Positions 16,782 to 27,909 of a DNA stretch of 51,438 nt are shown here, piece by piece (position 1 is the stretch's first letter; the number at the start of each line of letters is the position of its first letter). Source of the stretch: Arenimonas malthae CC-JY-1 (GTDB lineage: Bacteria; Pseudomonadota; Gammaproteobacteria; Xanthomonadales; Xanthomonadaceae); contig NZ_AVCH01000002.1 of assembly GCF_000747075.1 (NCBI RefSeq), positions 1 through 51,438 of the forward strand, given 5' to 3'. Below the pieces are notes generated by a model that saw only the letters and a list, made by a program, of their open reading frames with translations, was not told the DNA's origin and did not search any database. The translations under genes and the position numbers were made by a program.

Positions 16782-18389
16782 ATGAGCCTCCTCACCAGCC
16801 ACATCGACCCCCGCGACCCCGAATTCCAGGGCAACGCCGCGCAGCTGCGCGCCGCCGTGGCCGACTTCGAGGCACAACTGGCGCGCGCCGCGCTGGGCGG
16901 CGGCGAAAAGGCCCGCAGCAAGCACACCGAACGCGGCAAGCTGCTGCCGCGCGAGCGCATCGCCGCCCTGCTCGACCCGGGCTCGCCCTTCCTCGAGCTT
17001 TCGGCGCTGGCCGCCGGCGGCATGTACGACGACGCCGCGCCCGCCGCCGGCATCATCACCGGCATCGGCCGCGTGCACGGCACCGAAGTGGTGGTGGTGG
17101 CCAACGACGCCACCGTGAAGGGCGGCACCTACTTCCCGATGACGGTGAAGAAGCACCTGCGCGCGCAGGAAGTGGCGCTGGAAAACCACCTGCCCTGCCT
17201 GTACCTGGTCGATTCCGGCGGCGCCTTCCTGCCGCTGCAGGACGAGGTGTTCCCGGACAAGGAGCACTTCGGCCGCATCTTCTACAACCAGGCCCGGCTG
17301 AGCGCGAAGAACATCCCGCAGATCGCCGTGGTCATGGGCAGCTGCACCGCCGGCGGCGCCTACGTGCCGGCGATGTGCGACGAATCGATCATCGTGCGCG
17401 AACAGGGCACCATCTTCCTGGGCGGCCCGCCGCTGGTGAAGGCCGCCACCGGCGAGGTGGTGGACGCCGAATCGCTCGGCGGCGCCGACGTGCACACCGC
17501 GGTGAGCGGCGTGGCAGACCACTTCGCCGAAAACGACCGCCACGCGCTGCAGATCGCCCGCGACATCGTCAGGCACCTCAACCGCCGCAAGCAGCTGCCG
17601 GTGGCCGTGCAGCCGCCGCGCGAGCCGCTGTACCCGGCCGAGGAGCTCTACGGCGTCATCCCGCGCGACACCCGCCGGCCCTTCGACGTCCGCGAGGTCA
17701 TCGCCCGCGTGGTGGACGGCAGCGAGTTCCAGGAATTCAAGGCGCGCTACGGCAAGACCCTGGTCTGCGGCTTCGCGCACATCCACGGCTACCCCGTGGG
17801 CATCGTCGCCAACAACGGCATCCTGTTCGCCGAGAGCGCGCTCAAGGGCGCGCACTTCATCGAGCTGTGCAACCAGCGCGACATCCCGCTGGTGTTCCTG
17901 CAGAACATCACCGGCTTCATGGTCGGCAAGAAGTACGAAAACGCCGGCATCGCCAAGGACGGCGCCAAGATGGTCACCGCGGTGGCCTGCAGCCACGTGC
18001 CGAAGTTCACCGTGGTCATCGGCGGCAGCTTCGGCGCCGGCAACTACGCCATGTGCGGCCGCGCCTACGGCGCCCGCTTCCTGTGGACCTGGCCGAACGC
18101 GCGCATTTCCGTGATGGGCGGCGAACAGGCCGCCAGCGTGCTGGCCACCGTGAAGCGCGACGGCCTGGAAGCCGCCGGCAAAACCTGGAGCGCCGAGGAA
18201 GAGGAAGCCTTCAAGGCCCCCATCCGCGAGCAGTACGAACGCCAGGGCCACCCCTACTACGCCACCGCCCGCCTGTGGGACGACGGCATCATCGACCCTG
18301 CCGACACCCGCCGCGTGCTCGGCCTGGCGCTCTCGGCCAGCCTCAACGCCCCCATCGAAAAGGACCGCTTCGGCGTCTTCCGGATGTGA
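16782..18389 (+). CDS. liuB: Methylcrotonyl-CoA carboxylase, carboxyltransferase (beta) subunit
   Basis: A 535-residue acyl-CoA carboxylase beta subunit that transfers CO2 from biotin to 3-methylcrotonyl-CoA, forming 3-methylglutaconyl-CoA. The N-terminal crotonase-like half contains [20 protein letters not shown] and [20 protein letters not shown] with [16 protein letters not shown]. The C-terminal half contains [13 protein letters not shown] and [17 protein letters not shown], which are typical of methylcrotonyl-CoA carboxylase rather than propionyl-CoA carboxylase. The ATG at 16782 follows a GGACGGA sequence. Its partner alpha subunit is encoded at 21740, separated by a repeat and the divergent feo operon. 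In many relatives the two are closer, so the cluster appears split here. Confidence 0.95.
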   Translation: MSLLTSHIDPRDPEFQGNAAQLRAAVADFEAQLARAALGGGEKARSKHTERGKLLPRERIAALLDPGSPFLELSALAAGGMYDDAAPAAGIITGIGRVHGTEVVVVANDATVKGGTYFPMTVKKHLRAQEVALENHLPCLYLVDSGGAFLPLQDEVFPDKEHFGRIFYNQARLSAKNIPQIAVVMGSCTAGGAYVPAMCDESIIVREQGTIFLGGPPLVKAATGEVVDAESLGGADVHTAVSGVADHFAENDRHALQIARDIVRHLNRRKQLPVAVQPPREPLYPAEELYGVIPRDTRRPFDVREVIARVVDGSEFQEFKARYGKTLVCGFAHIHGYPVGIVANNGILFAESALKGAHFIELCNQRDIPLVFLQNITGFMVGKKYENAGIAKDGAKMVTAVACSHVPKFTVVIGGSFGAGNYAMCGRAYGARFLWTWPNARISVMGGEQAASVLATVKRDGLEAAGKTWSAEEEEAFKAPIREQYERQGHPYYATARLWDDGIIDPADTRRVLGLALSASLNAPIEKDRFGVFRM

Positions 18390-18404
18390 CCCCGCAGCAA
18401 ATAC

Positions 18405-18469
18405 TGTAGGAGCGGCTTCAGCCGCGGCGCTCTCCGCGAAGGGCGGTCGCGGCTGAAGCCGCTCCTACA
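18405..18469. repeat. Intergenic inverted repeat, copy 1 (TGTAGGAGCGGCTTCAGCCG family)
   Basis: Perfect 22-nt arms (18405-18426 and 18448-18469) with a 21-nt loop lie 15 bp after liuB and 15 bp before the convergent DUF6587 stop. The arms match the copies at 27788 and 47460. This family is, from memory, abundant in Xanthomonadales and Pseudomonas intergenic regions. It may act as a transcription boundary. Confidence 0.9.
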
Positions 18470-18484
18470 TGGAACCGTCGGGGG

Positions 18485-18727
18485 TTACTTGCAGCCTTGG
18501 CAGGTGTTGCAGCCGCCGGTGCCGCAGGCGCTGGCGCTGGCGGCCAGGGGCGGGCGCAGGGCCAGGCCCAGGCGGCGAAGCGCGGCGGGGCGGCCTTCCC
18601 GCTCAAGGAAATACGACAGCCGCGCCTGCGCCTGCCAGGCCAAACGCGGCAGGAAGCGGCGCAGCAGCGACAGCGTGCACGCCAGCACAACCGCCGCCAC
18701 CACCAGCCACTGCAGCAGCGGGCTCAT
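18485..18727 (-). CDS. DUF6587-type small membrane protein, third gene of the feo operon
   Basis: An 80-residue protein with one N-terminal membrane segment (LLQWLVVAAVVLACTLSLL), a basic cytoplasmic linker and a C-terminal cysteine cluster ACGTGGCNTCQGCK (four Cys). The gene overlaps feoB by 4 bp (ATGA). In Xanthomonadales small Cys-rich proteins in this position are, as I recall, annotated DUF6587 or FeoC-like. The cysteine cluster could bind iron or an Fe-S cluster and regulate FeoB, in the way proposed for FeoC, but there is no sequence similarity to the winged-helix FeoC that I can see. The role is inferred from position and the cysteines. Confidence 0.8.
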   Translation of the reverse strand: MSPLLQWLVVAAVVLACTLSLLRRFLPRLAWQAQARLSYFLEREGRPAALRRLGLALRPPLAASASACGTGGCNTCQGCK

Positions 18728-20559
18728 GACATCAGCCACGCCGTGAGCTGGTAGGTCACCAGCGAGGCCAGGTAGGCCAGCGCGAACAGATAGCCGGTGG
18801 CGAAGCCCGCCTGCTTCCAGCTGTTGGTCTCGCGCCTGATCACCGCGATGGTGGACAGGCACTGCGGCGCGTACACGTACCAGACCAGCAGCGACAGCGC
18901 CGTGGCCAGCGACCAGTCGGCCGCGATCAGCGGCGACAGCGAAGTGATGGCCTCGGCGTCGTTCGCCGCCGACAGCGCGTACACGGTGGCCAGCGCCGCC
19001 ACCGCCACTTCCCGCGCCGCCAGGCCCGGGATCAGCGCGATGCAGATCTGCCAGGTGAAGCCGATGGGCGCGAACAGCGGCTCCATCCAGCGGCCGATGC
19101 GGCCCGCCAGGCTGTAGTCGATGGCCGGCATCGTGGCGCCCTCGGGCGGCGCCGGGTAGCTGGACAGGAACCACAGCAGCACGGTGAGCGAGAGGATGAT
19201 GCCGGTGACCCGGCGCAGGAAGATGCGCGCGCGTTCCCACAGGCCAATGCCCAGGTCGAGCAGGTTCGGCAGCCGGTAGCTGGGCAGCTCCAGCAGCAGC
19301 ACGTGCTCGCCTTCGGTGTGGCGCAGCTTCTGGATCACCCAGGCGGCCGCCATGGCGCTCACGATGCCCGCCACGTAAAGCGCGAACAGCACCAGGCCCT
19401 GCAGGTTGAACACGCCCCACACCGGCTGGTCGGGGATGAAGGCGCCGATGAGCAGCGTGTACACCGGCAGCCGCGCCGAGCAGGTCATCAGCGGCGCCAC
19501 CAGGATGGTGGTGAGGCGGTCGCGCGGGTCCTGGATGGAGCGCGTGGCCATGATGCCCGGGATGGCGCAGGCGAAGCTCGACAGCAGCGGGATGAAGCTG
19601 CGGCCGGTGAGCCCGGCGGCGCGCATGGGCCGGTCGAGCAGGAAGGCGGCGCGCGGCAGGTAGCCCGATTCCTCGAGCGCCAGGATGAAGGTGAACAGCA
19701 GCAGGATCTGCGGCAGGAACTCCATCACCGTGCCCAGGCCGGCGAACAGGCCGTCCTGCACCAGGCTGCGCAGCGGGCCGTCGGGCAAGGCGCCGCCGGC
19801 GGCTTCGCCCAGCACCGAAATCCAGCCCGCCAGCGTGTCCTGCAGCGGCGCGGCCCAGCTGAAGACGGCCTGGAACACCAGGAACATCACCACCGCCAGG
19901 ATCACCAGGCCCCAGACCGGGTGCAGCAGCCAGCGGTCCAGGCGCTCGTCCAGGCGGCTGGTGCGCTCGGGCATGGCCACGGCCTCGGCCAGCAGGGCCG
20001 ACACCTGCGCGTGCAGGTCGCCGTGGTCCTCGCCCGCCTCGGGCGCGGGCGGCACCGCGTCGTCCAGCCTGGCCACCAGCGCCTCGGCGCCGTCGCGCTT
20101 CACGGCCACGGTTTCCACCACCGGCATGCCCAGGCGGGCCTGCAGCGCGGCCACGTCGATGGTGATGCCGCGGCGGCGGGCCTGGTCCATCAGGTTCAGC
20201 GCCAGCAGCATGGGGCGGCCCAGGCGGCGCAGTTCAAGCACGAAACGCAGGTGCAGGCGCAGGTTGGTGGCGTCCACCACGCACACCAGCAGGTCGGGCA
20301 CCGGCTCGCCGGGCAGCGCCCCGCGGCAGACGTCGCGGGTGATGGCTTCGTCGGGGCTGGTGGCGTCGAGGCTGTAGGCGCCCGGCAGGTCGAGTACGCG
20401 CACGCTGCGGCCACCCGGGGTGCGGAACAGGCCTTCCTTGCGCTCGACGGTGACGCCGGCGTAGTTCGCCACCTTCTGGCGGCTGCCGGTGAGGCGGTTG
20501 AACAACGCGGTCTTGCCGCAGTTCGGGTTGCCCACCAGGGCGATGTTGAGTGCGGACAC
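18724..20559 (-). CDS. feoB: Ferrous iron transporter FeoB
   Basis: A 611-residue FeoB, the inner-membrane Fe(II) transporter with an N-terminal GTPase. The G1 motif GNPNCGKT is at residues 10-17. DLPGAYSL supplies G3 and LNLMDQA the G4-like element. The C-terminal half contains two Gate-type membrane regions (for example FIPLLSSFACAIPGIMATRS, LVAPLMTCSARLPVYTLLIG) and ends in several membrane helices (ALSLLVWYVYAPQCLSTIAV). It is shorter than E. coli FeoB (about 770) but the GTPase and gate motifs are present. FeoA lies directly upstream with no gap, and the small Cys-rich protein overlaps it downstream. Expression is probably repressed by Fur through the site upstream of feoA. Confidence 0.97.
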   Translation of the reverse strand: MSALNIALVGNPNCGKTALFNRLTGSRQKVANYAGVTVERKEGLFRTPGGRSVRVLDLPGAYSLDATSPDEAITRDVCRGALPGEPVPDLLVCVVDATNLRLHLRFVLELRRLGRPMLLALNLMDQARRRGITIDVAALQARLGMPVVETVAVKRDGAEALVARLDDAVPPAPEAGEDHGDLHAQVSALLAEAVAMPERTSRLDERLDRWLLHPVWGLVILAVVMFLVFQAVFSWAAPLQDTLAGWISVLGEAAGGALPDGPLRSLVQDGLFAGLGTVMEFLPQILLLFTFILALEESGYLPRAAFLLDRPMRAAGLTGRSFIPLLSSFACAIPGIMATRSIQDPRDRLTTILVAPLMTCSARLPVYTLLIGAFIPDQPVWGVFNLQGLVLFALYVAGIVSAMAAAWVIQKLRHTEGEHVLLLELPSYRLPNLLDLGIGLWERARIFLRRVTGIILSLTVLLWFLSSYPAPPEGATMPAIDYSLAGRIGRWMEPLFAPIGFTWQICIALIPGLAAREVAVAALATVYALSAANDAEAITSLSPLIAADWSLATALSLLVWYVYAPQCLSTIAVIRRETNSWKQAGFATGYLFALAYLASLVTYQLTAWLMS

Positions 20560-20802
20560 TCAGCGCTCCGGGCGCTGCAGGCGCACCCGCTGGGCTTCCT
20601 GGCGGCGCATGGCGAAACGGGTGAAGCCGACCTGCACCAGCAGCGGTTCGCCGCCGAGCGGGCCGCGGGTCACCAGGCGCACGGTCTCGCCGCTGACGAA
20701 ACCGATGTCGCGCAGGCGGCGCGCCACCAGGTCGTCGGGGCCGGCGTCGTGCACCGCGTCCACGGTGCCCACCGCGCCGGTTTCAAGATCGGAAAGGACC
20801 AT
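20560..20802 (-). CDS. feoA: Ferrous iron transport accessory protein FeoA
   Basis: An 80-residue SH3-like FeoA domain (MVLSDLETGAVGTVDAV... RLRDIGFVSGETVRLVTRGP) thought to assist FeoB. I start at the ATG at 20802, which has AGGTGGG at a good distance. A longer frame beginning at 20835 would place the start inside the Fur box and -10 element, so it is less likely. FeoA ends immediately before the feoB start. The three genes feoA-feoB-DUF6587 form one operon divergent from liuC. Confidence 0.93.
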   Translation of the reverse strand: MVLSDLETGAVGTVDAVHDAGPDDLVARRLRDIGFVSGETVRLVTRGPLGGEPLLVQVGFTRFAMRRQEAQRVRLQRPER

Positions 20803-20820
20803 GTCGATGCCCACCTGTGT

Positions 20821-20839
20821 GAGAATGATTCGCATTATA
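20821..20839 (-). promoter_or_regulatory. Fur box overlapping the -10 element of the feo operon
   Basis: The minus-strand 19-mer TATAATGCGAATCATTCTC matches the Fur consensus GATAATGATAATCATTATC at 15 of 19 positions. Its first six bases are a perfect -10 hexamer (TATAAT, 20839-20834). Bound Fe-Fur would therefore block the promoter directly. The feoA ribosome binding site AGGTGGG follows shortly after. Confidence 0.8.
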
Positions 20840-20927
20840 AGGCCGGGAAGGCCCCGGCGACAGGGCCTGCCGCCACCGGCCGTCGGACGGCTTGCCGCTA
20901 TCATGGCGGCTTCCCGAGGGAGCCCCC

Positions 20928-21719
20928 ATGACCGAAGTCATAAAAATCGAGCGCAGCGGCGCCACGGCCCGGGTGGCCCTGGCCCGGCCGGGCGTGCACA
21001 ACGCCTTCGACGACGCCCTGATCGCCGAGCTCACCGACGCCCTGCGCGGCCTGGACGCCGACCCGGCCGTGCGCGCCGTGGTGCTGACCGGCGAAGGCAG
21101 CACCTTCTCGGCGGGCGCCGACCTGGGCTGGATGCGGCGCATGGCCCAGGCCAGCGAAGAGGAAAACCTGCAGGACTCGCTGCATCTGGCGCGGCTGATG
21201 CGCACGCTCAACTTCCTCTCCAAGCCCACCCTCGCCCGCGTCAACGGCTCGGCCTACGGCGGCGGCGTGGGGCTCATCGCCTGCTGCGATTACGCCGTCG
21301 CCACCGAGGCGGCGAAGTTCTCGCTGTCGGAAGTGAAGCTGGGACTGGTGCCGGCGGTGATCTCGCCCTACGTGGTGCAGGCCATCGGCCCGCGCCATGC
21401 GCGCCGCCTTTTCACCGGCGCGGAGGTGTTCGATGCGCGCGAGGCGCTGGCCATCGGCCTGGTGCACGAGGTAGCGCCGGAAGGCCAGCTCGACGAGCAC
21501 TTCGACCGCACCCTGCACTTCTGGCTCAAAGGCGGCCCCGTCGCCCAGCGCGAAGCGAAACAACTGGCCCTGCGCATGGCCGGCATGACCCCGGAAGCCG
21601 CCGAACGCATTGACGCCCAAAACGCCGCCCTCATCGCCCGCCTGCGGGTATCCCCCGAAGGACAGGAAGGCCTCACCGCCTTCCTGGAAAAGCGTCGCCC
21701 TGGATGGGTCGCGTGTTGA
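20928..21719 (+). CDS. liuC: Enoyl-CoA hydratase, probably methylglutaconyl-CoA hydratase
   Basis: A 263-residue crotonase-family protein expected to hydrate 3-methylglutaconyl-CoA to HMG-CoA. The oxyanion-hole segments are GEGSTFSAGADLGWM and NGSAYGGGVGLIACCDYAVA. The family glutamates lie in SLSEVKLGLVPAVISPYVV. The assignment to the leucine pathway rests on its place directly before the methylcrotonyl-CoA carboxylase alpha subunit and HMG-CoA lyase genes. The ATG at 20928 has a clear GAGGGAG ribosome binding site; the in-frame start at 20892 does not. The downstream gene begins 20 bp after its stop. Confidence 0.92.
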   Translation: MTEVIKIERSGATARVALARPGVHNAFDDALIAELTDALRGLDADPAVRAVVLTGEGSTFSAGADLGWMRRMAQASEEENLQDSLHLARLMRTLNFLSKPTLARVNGSAYGGGVGLIACCDYAVATEAAKFSLSEVKLGLVPAVISPYVVQAIGPRHARRLFTGAEVFDAREALAIGLVHEVAPEGQLDEHFDRTLHFWLKGGPVAQREAKQLALRMAGMTPEAAERIDAQNAALIARLRVSPEGQEGLTAFLEKRRPGWVAC

Positions 21720-21739
21720 GCGCGGACCGGAGACCACGA

Positions 21740-23736
<1,997 letters not shown>

Positions 23737-23740
<4 letters not shown>

Positions 23741-24630
23741 GCACGCCCGCCCGGGTGCGCATCGTCGAAGTGGGCCCGCGCGACGGCCTGCAGAACGAGA
23801 AGGCGCTCATCCCCACCGCCGACAAGATCGCGCTCATCGACCGGCTCTCGGCCACCGGCCTGCGCAGCATCGAGGCCACCAGCTTCGTCAGCCCGAAGTG
23901 GGTGCCGCAGCTGGCCGACGCCGCCGAAGTCTTCGCCGGCATCCGCAAGGCGCCCGGCGTGAGCTACCCGGTGCTGGTGCCGAACCTGCAGGGTTACGAG
24001 CGCGCGCTGGCGGTGGGCGCGAAGGAAGTGGCGGTGTTCAGCGCCGCCTCCGAGGCCTTCAACCGCAAGAACATCAACGCCAGCATCGACGAGAGCATCG
24101 AACGCTTCCTGCCGGTGCTCGAGCGCGCCGGTGCCGACGGCGTGAAGGTGCGCGGTTACGTGTCCACCGTGCTCGGCTGCCCCTACCAGGGCGAGGTGCC
24201 GCTGGCCGACGTGGTGCGGGTGGCGCGCCGCCTGCACGAGGCCGGCTGCTACGAGGTTTCGCTGGGCGACACCATCGGCATCGGCACGCCGGGCAAGGCC
24301 CGCGCCATGCTGCGCGCGGTGGCGGCCGAAGTGCCCATGGCCGCGCTGGCCATCCACTTCCACGACACCCGCGGCCAGGCCCTGGCCAACATCCTGGCCT
24401 GCCTGGAGGAAGGCGTGGCGGTGGTGGACGCCGCGGTGTCGGGCACCGGCGGCTGCCCCTACGCCCCGGGCGCCAGCGGCAACGTGGCCACCGAGGACGT
24501 GGTCTACATGCTCGAAGGCATGGGCATCGCCACCGGCGTGGACCTGCCCGCGCTGGTGGCCACCGGCCGCTGGCTGGCCGGCCTGCTGGGGCGCGCCTCG
24601 GGCAGCAAGGTGACCTTGTCGCAGGCCTGA
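23737..24630 (+). CDS. liuE: Hydroxymethylglutaryl-CoA lyase
   Basis: A 297-residue HMG-CoA lyase that cleaves HMG-CoA to acetyl-CoA and acetoacetate, the last dedicated step of leucine breakdown. The TIM-barrel signature [13 protein letters not shown], the metal-binding [13 protein letters not shown] and the catalytic cysteine loop [20 protein letters not shown] are all present. The start codon overlaps the liuD stop (ATGA), which shows translational coupling. Just after the stop is an 8-bp stem (24630-24637 with 24646-24653, ACACCGGC/GCCGGTGT) that may be a weak terminator, as it lacks a real U-tract. Confidence 0.96.
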
Positions 24631-24698
24631 CACCGGCTCCACGGGGCCGGTGTATTCTCGCCTTTCCCCCCTAGGCAGCGGCCGCCGGCCCTTTCTGC

Positions 24699-27287
24699 AT
24701 GGAAGAAGGCAGCACCCCCACGGACGGCCAGGACAGCCCCGCCGAGAGCGGACGGCGCGGCCGCGACAACGTGCTGGTGGACCGGCTCGAGGCGCTGCTG
24801 GCCAGGGGCGAGGGCTGCGCCGACCCGGTGCTGCTGTCCGAATTGCTGGCCACCCTGCACGGCCTGCGCCGCGAGGCCCGCAGCGCGCGCCTGCGCTACG
24901 ACAAGCTCTTCAACGCGGTGCCCGACCCGGTCAGCCTGATCGACGCCGACGGCCGCATCGTCGACCTCAACCGCGCCGGCGAAGTGGCCTACGGCCGCCC
25001 CCGCGATGAAATCGTCGGCAAGCTGGTGCACGTGCTCAACCCCGACCTGCCCAGCGACCACATGGCGCCGGTGCTGGAAACCCTGGCGCGCGACCAGACC
25101 CACGTGGTCGAGGTCTACAACATGCGCGGCGACGGCACGCGCTTCCCGGTGGAAGTGCACTCGGCCCGCTTCGAGGACGGCCCGAACCAGTACGTCATCG
25201 CCGTGGCGCGCGACCTCAGCCGCCGCCGCGAGGCCGAGCAGAACCTCAAGACCCTGCTCATGGCCATGGACAAGGGCGTGCTGGTGCAGGGGCCCGACGG
25301 CCAGGCCATCTCGGCCAACGCGGCGGCCATGCGCATCCTCGGCCTGCCCGAGGACCAGGACATCGTGTCGGGGCTGCACTGGCACGAGTGGCTCGTGGTG
25401 GACCACCGCGGCTGGCCGCTGCGCTTCGGCGAGATGCCGGCCCAGCGCGCCATCAAGACCGGCAAGTTCGTCGAAAGCACCCTGCTCGGCCTCTACCACC
25501 TGGGCCGCAAGCAGCTCACGTGGGTGTCGGCCACCTGCGTGCCGCAGTTCCAGCCGCATTCGGACAAGCCCTACCAGGTGGTGTCGCTGTTCTCCGACGT
25601 CACCGAACTCAAGCGCGACAGCGCCCTGTTCCTGCGCACCCAGGCCCTGGCCCGCATCGGCGGCTGGGAATGGGACGGCGGCCGCGAGCGGCTCTACCTC
25701 ACCGACGAGACCCTGCGCATCCTGGGCCGCCGCGACGACCCGCCGCGCACCCTCGACGAAGCCCTGCGCCAGGTCGCCCCGCATGACCGGCCCAAGGTGG
25801 AGGAAGCGCTGGAAAGCGTGCTGCGCGACGGCGGCGGGCTGGACCTCGAGATCCGCATCGTGCGCCCCGACGGCCAGTCCACCTGGGCCCGCGTGATCGG
25901 CCAGGCCGAGGGCCGCGCGCCGATGACGGCGCGCATCACCGGCACCGTGCAGGACATCACCCAGCGCCGGCAGATCGAGGAAGCGCTGCGCAGCCAGGCG
26001 CGCACCGACCCGCTCACCGGCCTGTACAACCGCGACGGCATCCTCACCGAACTCGAGCGCCGGCTGGGCGAAGGCGGCGAAGGCAGCACGGTGGTCTACA
26101 TCGACCTGGACCGCTTCAAGCTGGTGAACGACCTGCTGGGCCACGCCGCCGGCGACGACCTGCTGGTGAACGCCGCCCGCCGGCTGGAGCGCTGCGTGGG
26201 CGAACGCGGCCTGCTGGCCCGCTTCGGCGGCGACGAGTTCCTGGTGCTGGCCGACACCCGCGACGACCCGCGCGAGGCCGAGCGCCTGGCCGAACGCATC
26301 ACCCGCGCCTTCGGCGACGCCTTCCGCTACGCCGGCGAGGAATTCACCATCACCACCAGCGTGGGCCTGGCGCGTTTCCCCGAGCACGGCGCCACCGTGC
26401 AGCAACTGGTGAACAACGCCGACGCGGCCATGTACGACGCCAAGCGCCGCGGCCGCAACACCTGGCAGACCTTCACGCCGGAGCTGGCGCGCCAGCAGCA
26501 CGACCGCGTGCAGGTGGAGTCGCAGCTGCGGCGCGCGCTCGACAACGAGGAGTTCCGCCTGGTCTACCAGCCGCTGGTGAACCTGGCCGACGGCACGGTG
26601 CGCTCGGCCGAGGCGCTGATCCGCTGGCGCAACCCGGCGCTGGGCGAAATGCGCCCGGACCACTTCATCAACCACGCCGAGACCACCGGCGACATCGTGC
26701 GCATCGGCGCCTGGGTGATCCAGGTGGCCTGCCGGCAGATGGCCGCCTGGCGCGACGCCGGTTACCCGCTCGAACGCGTGGCGGTGAACGTGTCCTACCG
26801 CCAGTTCCTCACCGAGGACCTGGTGCAGATCATCACCGAGGCCCTGGCCGAACACGACCTGCCCGGGCACATGCTGGAACTCGAGTTCACCGAACGCGTG
26901 CTCATCGAGGACGCGCCCGACACGCTCACCACCTTCGAGGCGCTGCGCGCCCTGGGCGTGGTGCTGACCATCGACGATTTCGGCGAGGGTTACAGCGCGC
27001 TCAACTACCTGCGGCGGCTGCCGATCCACGGGCTGAAGCTGGCCCAGGGTTTCCTGCGCGGCGTGCCGGGCAACGCTTCCGACGCCGCCATCTGCCAGGC
27101 CGTGGCCGGCATCGCCCAGGCGCTGGGCCTGGAGGTGGTGGCCGAAGGCGTGGAGAGCAGCGTGCAGCGTGATTTCCTGCTGGGCCTGGGCATCCACCGG
27201 GGCCAGGGTTTCCTCTTCAGCCAGGCGCTCGAAGCCGATGCCTTCGGCGCCTTCCTCCGCCAGTCCAACGCCGCTTCGAACGCATGA
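24699..27287 (+). CDS. Triple PAS, GGDEF and EAL cyclic-di-GMP protein
   Basis: An 862-residue protein with no predicted membrane segment. A short N-terminal helix is followed by three PAS-like domains (about 66-175, 182-305 and 312-425). The GGDEF domain has intact RFGGDEF (about 508-514), and the EAL domain starts at about E638 (SAEALIRWRNP). EAL catalytic positions appear kept: NVSYRQF, ELEFTERV, TIDDFGEGYS, the lysine in GLKLAQGF, AEGVES and GQGF. Two details differ from the common pattern: DDFGTG is DDFGEG and LKID is LKLA. The protein could therefore both make and degrade c-di-GMP, or be dominated by one activity. The ligand sensed by the PAS domains is unknown. The ribosome binding site is weak. 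The next gene overlaps by 4 bp. Confidence 0.93.
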   Translation: MEEGSTPTDGQDSPAESGRRGRDNVLVDRLEALLARGEGCADPVLLSELLATLHGLRREARSARLRYDKLFNAVPDPVSLIDADGRIVDLNRAGEVAYGRPRDEIVGKLVHVLNPDLPSDHMAPVLETLARDQTHVVEVYNMRGDGTRFPVEVHSARFEDGPNQYVIAVARDLSRRREAEQNLKTLLMAMDKGVLVQGPDGQAISANAAAMRILGLPEDQDIVSGLHWHEWLVVDHRGWPLRFGEMPAQRAIKTGKFVESTLLGLYHLGRKQLTWVSATCVPQFQPHSDKPYQVVSLFSDVTELKRDSALFLRTQALARIGGWEWDGGRERLYLTDETLRILGRRDDPPRTLDEALRQVAPHDRPKVEEALESVLRDGGGLDLEIRIVRPDGQSTWARVIGQAEGRAPMTARITGTVQDITQRRQIEEALRSQARTDPLTGLYNRDGILTELERRLGEGGEGSTVVYIDLDRFKLVNDLLGHAAGDDLLVNAARRLERCVGERGLLARFGGDEFLVLADTRDDPREAERLAERITRAFGDAFRYAGEEFTITTSVGLARFPEHGATVQQLVNNADAAMYDAKRRGRNTWQTFTPELARQQHDRVQVESQLRRALDNEEFRLVYQPLVNLADGTVRSAEALIRWRNPALGEMRPDHFINHAETTGDIVRIGAWVIQVACRQMAAWRDAGYPLERVAVNVSYRQFLTEDLVQIITEALAEHDLPGHMLELEFTERVLIEDAPDTLTTFEALRALGVVLTIDDFGEGYSALNYLRRLPIHGLKLAQGFLRGVPGNASDAAICQAVAGIAQALGLEVVAEGVESSVQRDFLLGLGIHRGQGFLFSQALEADAFGAFLRQSNAASNA

Positions 27288-27775
27288 GCCCGACCTTCTC
27301 GATTCGCCCCATCACGCCCGCCGACGACCTGGCGGTGGCCCGCATCATCCGCGGCGTCATGCCCGAATTCGGCGCCGACGGCCCGGGCTTCGCCATCCAC
27401 GACCCCGAGGTGGACGCCATGTCGGCCGCCTACGACCGGCCGGGCGCGGCCTATTTCGTGGTCGAACTCGACGGCCGGGTGCAAGGCGGCGGCGGCGTGG
27501 CCCCGCTCGAAGGCGGCCCGGAAGGCGTGTGCGAGCTGCGCAAGATGTATTTCCTGCCCGCCCTGCGCGGCCTGGGCGCCGGCGCCGCGCTGATGCAGCG
27601 CTGCCTGGCCGAGGCCAGGGCGCTGGGCTTCCGCCAGGTCTACCTGGAAACCCTGCGCGGCATGGACGCCGCCCAGAAGCTCTACGAGCGCACCGGCTTC
27701 CGCCGACTCGACGGCCCCCTGGGCGCCACCGGCCACTTCGGCTGCAACCGCTTCTACCTCCTCGACCTGCCCTGA
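27284..27775 (+). CDS. GNAT family N-acetyltransferase
   Basis: A 163-residue acetyltransferase of the GNAT fold. The acetyl-CoA pyrophosphate loop is seen in LRGLGAGAALMQRCL (R/Q-x-x-G-x-G/A pattern), preceded by the beta4 strand CELRKMYFLPA and followed by VYLETL...AAQKLYERTGF. The substrate is not predictable. It starts within the stop codon of the PAS-GGDEF-EAL gene (ATGA), so the two are translationally coupled, which is unusual for such different activities. The inverted repeat copy 2 follows 13 bp after its stop. Confidence 0.9.
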   Translation: MSPTFSIRPITPADDLAVARIIRGVMPEFGADGPGFAIHDPEVDAMSAAYDRPGAAYFVVELDGRVQGGGGVAPLEGGPEGVCELRKMYFLPALRGLGAGAALMQRCLAEARALGFRQVYLETLRGMDAAQKLYERTGFRRLDGPLGATGHFGCNRFYLLDLP

Positions 27776-27787
27776 GCCCGGTCGACC

Positions 27788-27860
27788 CCCTGTAGGAGCG
27801 GCTTCAGCCGCGACCGCGGTTCGCGGGAAAGCGGTCGCGGCTGGAGCCGCTCCTACAGGG
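27788..27860. repeat. Intergenic inverted repeat, copy 2
   Basis: Arms of 30 nt (27788-27817 and 27831-27860) pair with one G-T mismatch and enclose a 13-nt loop. The core is the same as in copies 1 and 3. It lies between the GNAT gene and the SDR gene and probably separates their transcripts. Confidence 0.9.
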
Positions 27861-27909
27861 GCCGTGGCGACAGGGTAAAATCGGCGTTTTCCACCCACCC
27901 GGGGTTCGC

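Noticed and set aside
16299-18251. Minus-strand open frames opposite the lipoprotein and liuB genes
   Set aside because: Their Ser/Gly repeats are only the complement of the Ala/Glu codons of the lipoprotein gene; no start signal or domain.
20803-20904. Longer FeoA starting at 20835 or 20904
   Set aside because: These starts lie in or before the Fur box and -10 hexamer; the ATG at 20802 has a proper ribosome binding site.
24504-27197. Minus-strand open frame of 897 residues opposite the PAS-GGDEF-EAL gene
   Set aside because: No recognisable domain; the plus-strand protein shows intact PAS, GGDEF and EAL motifs.
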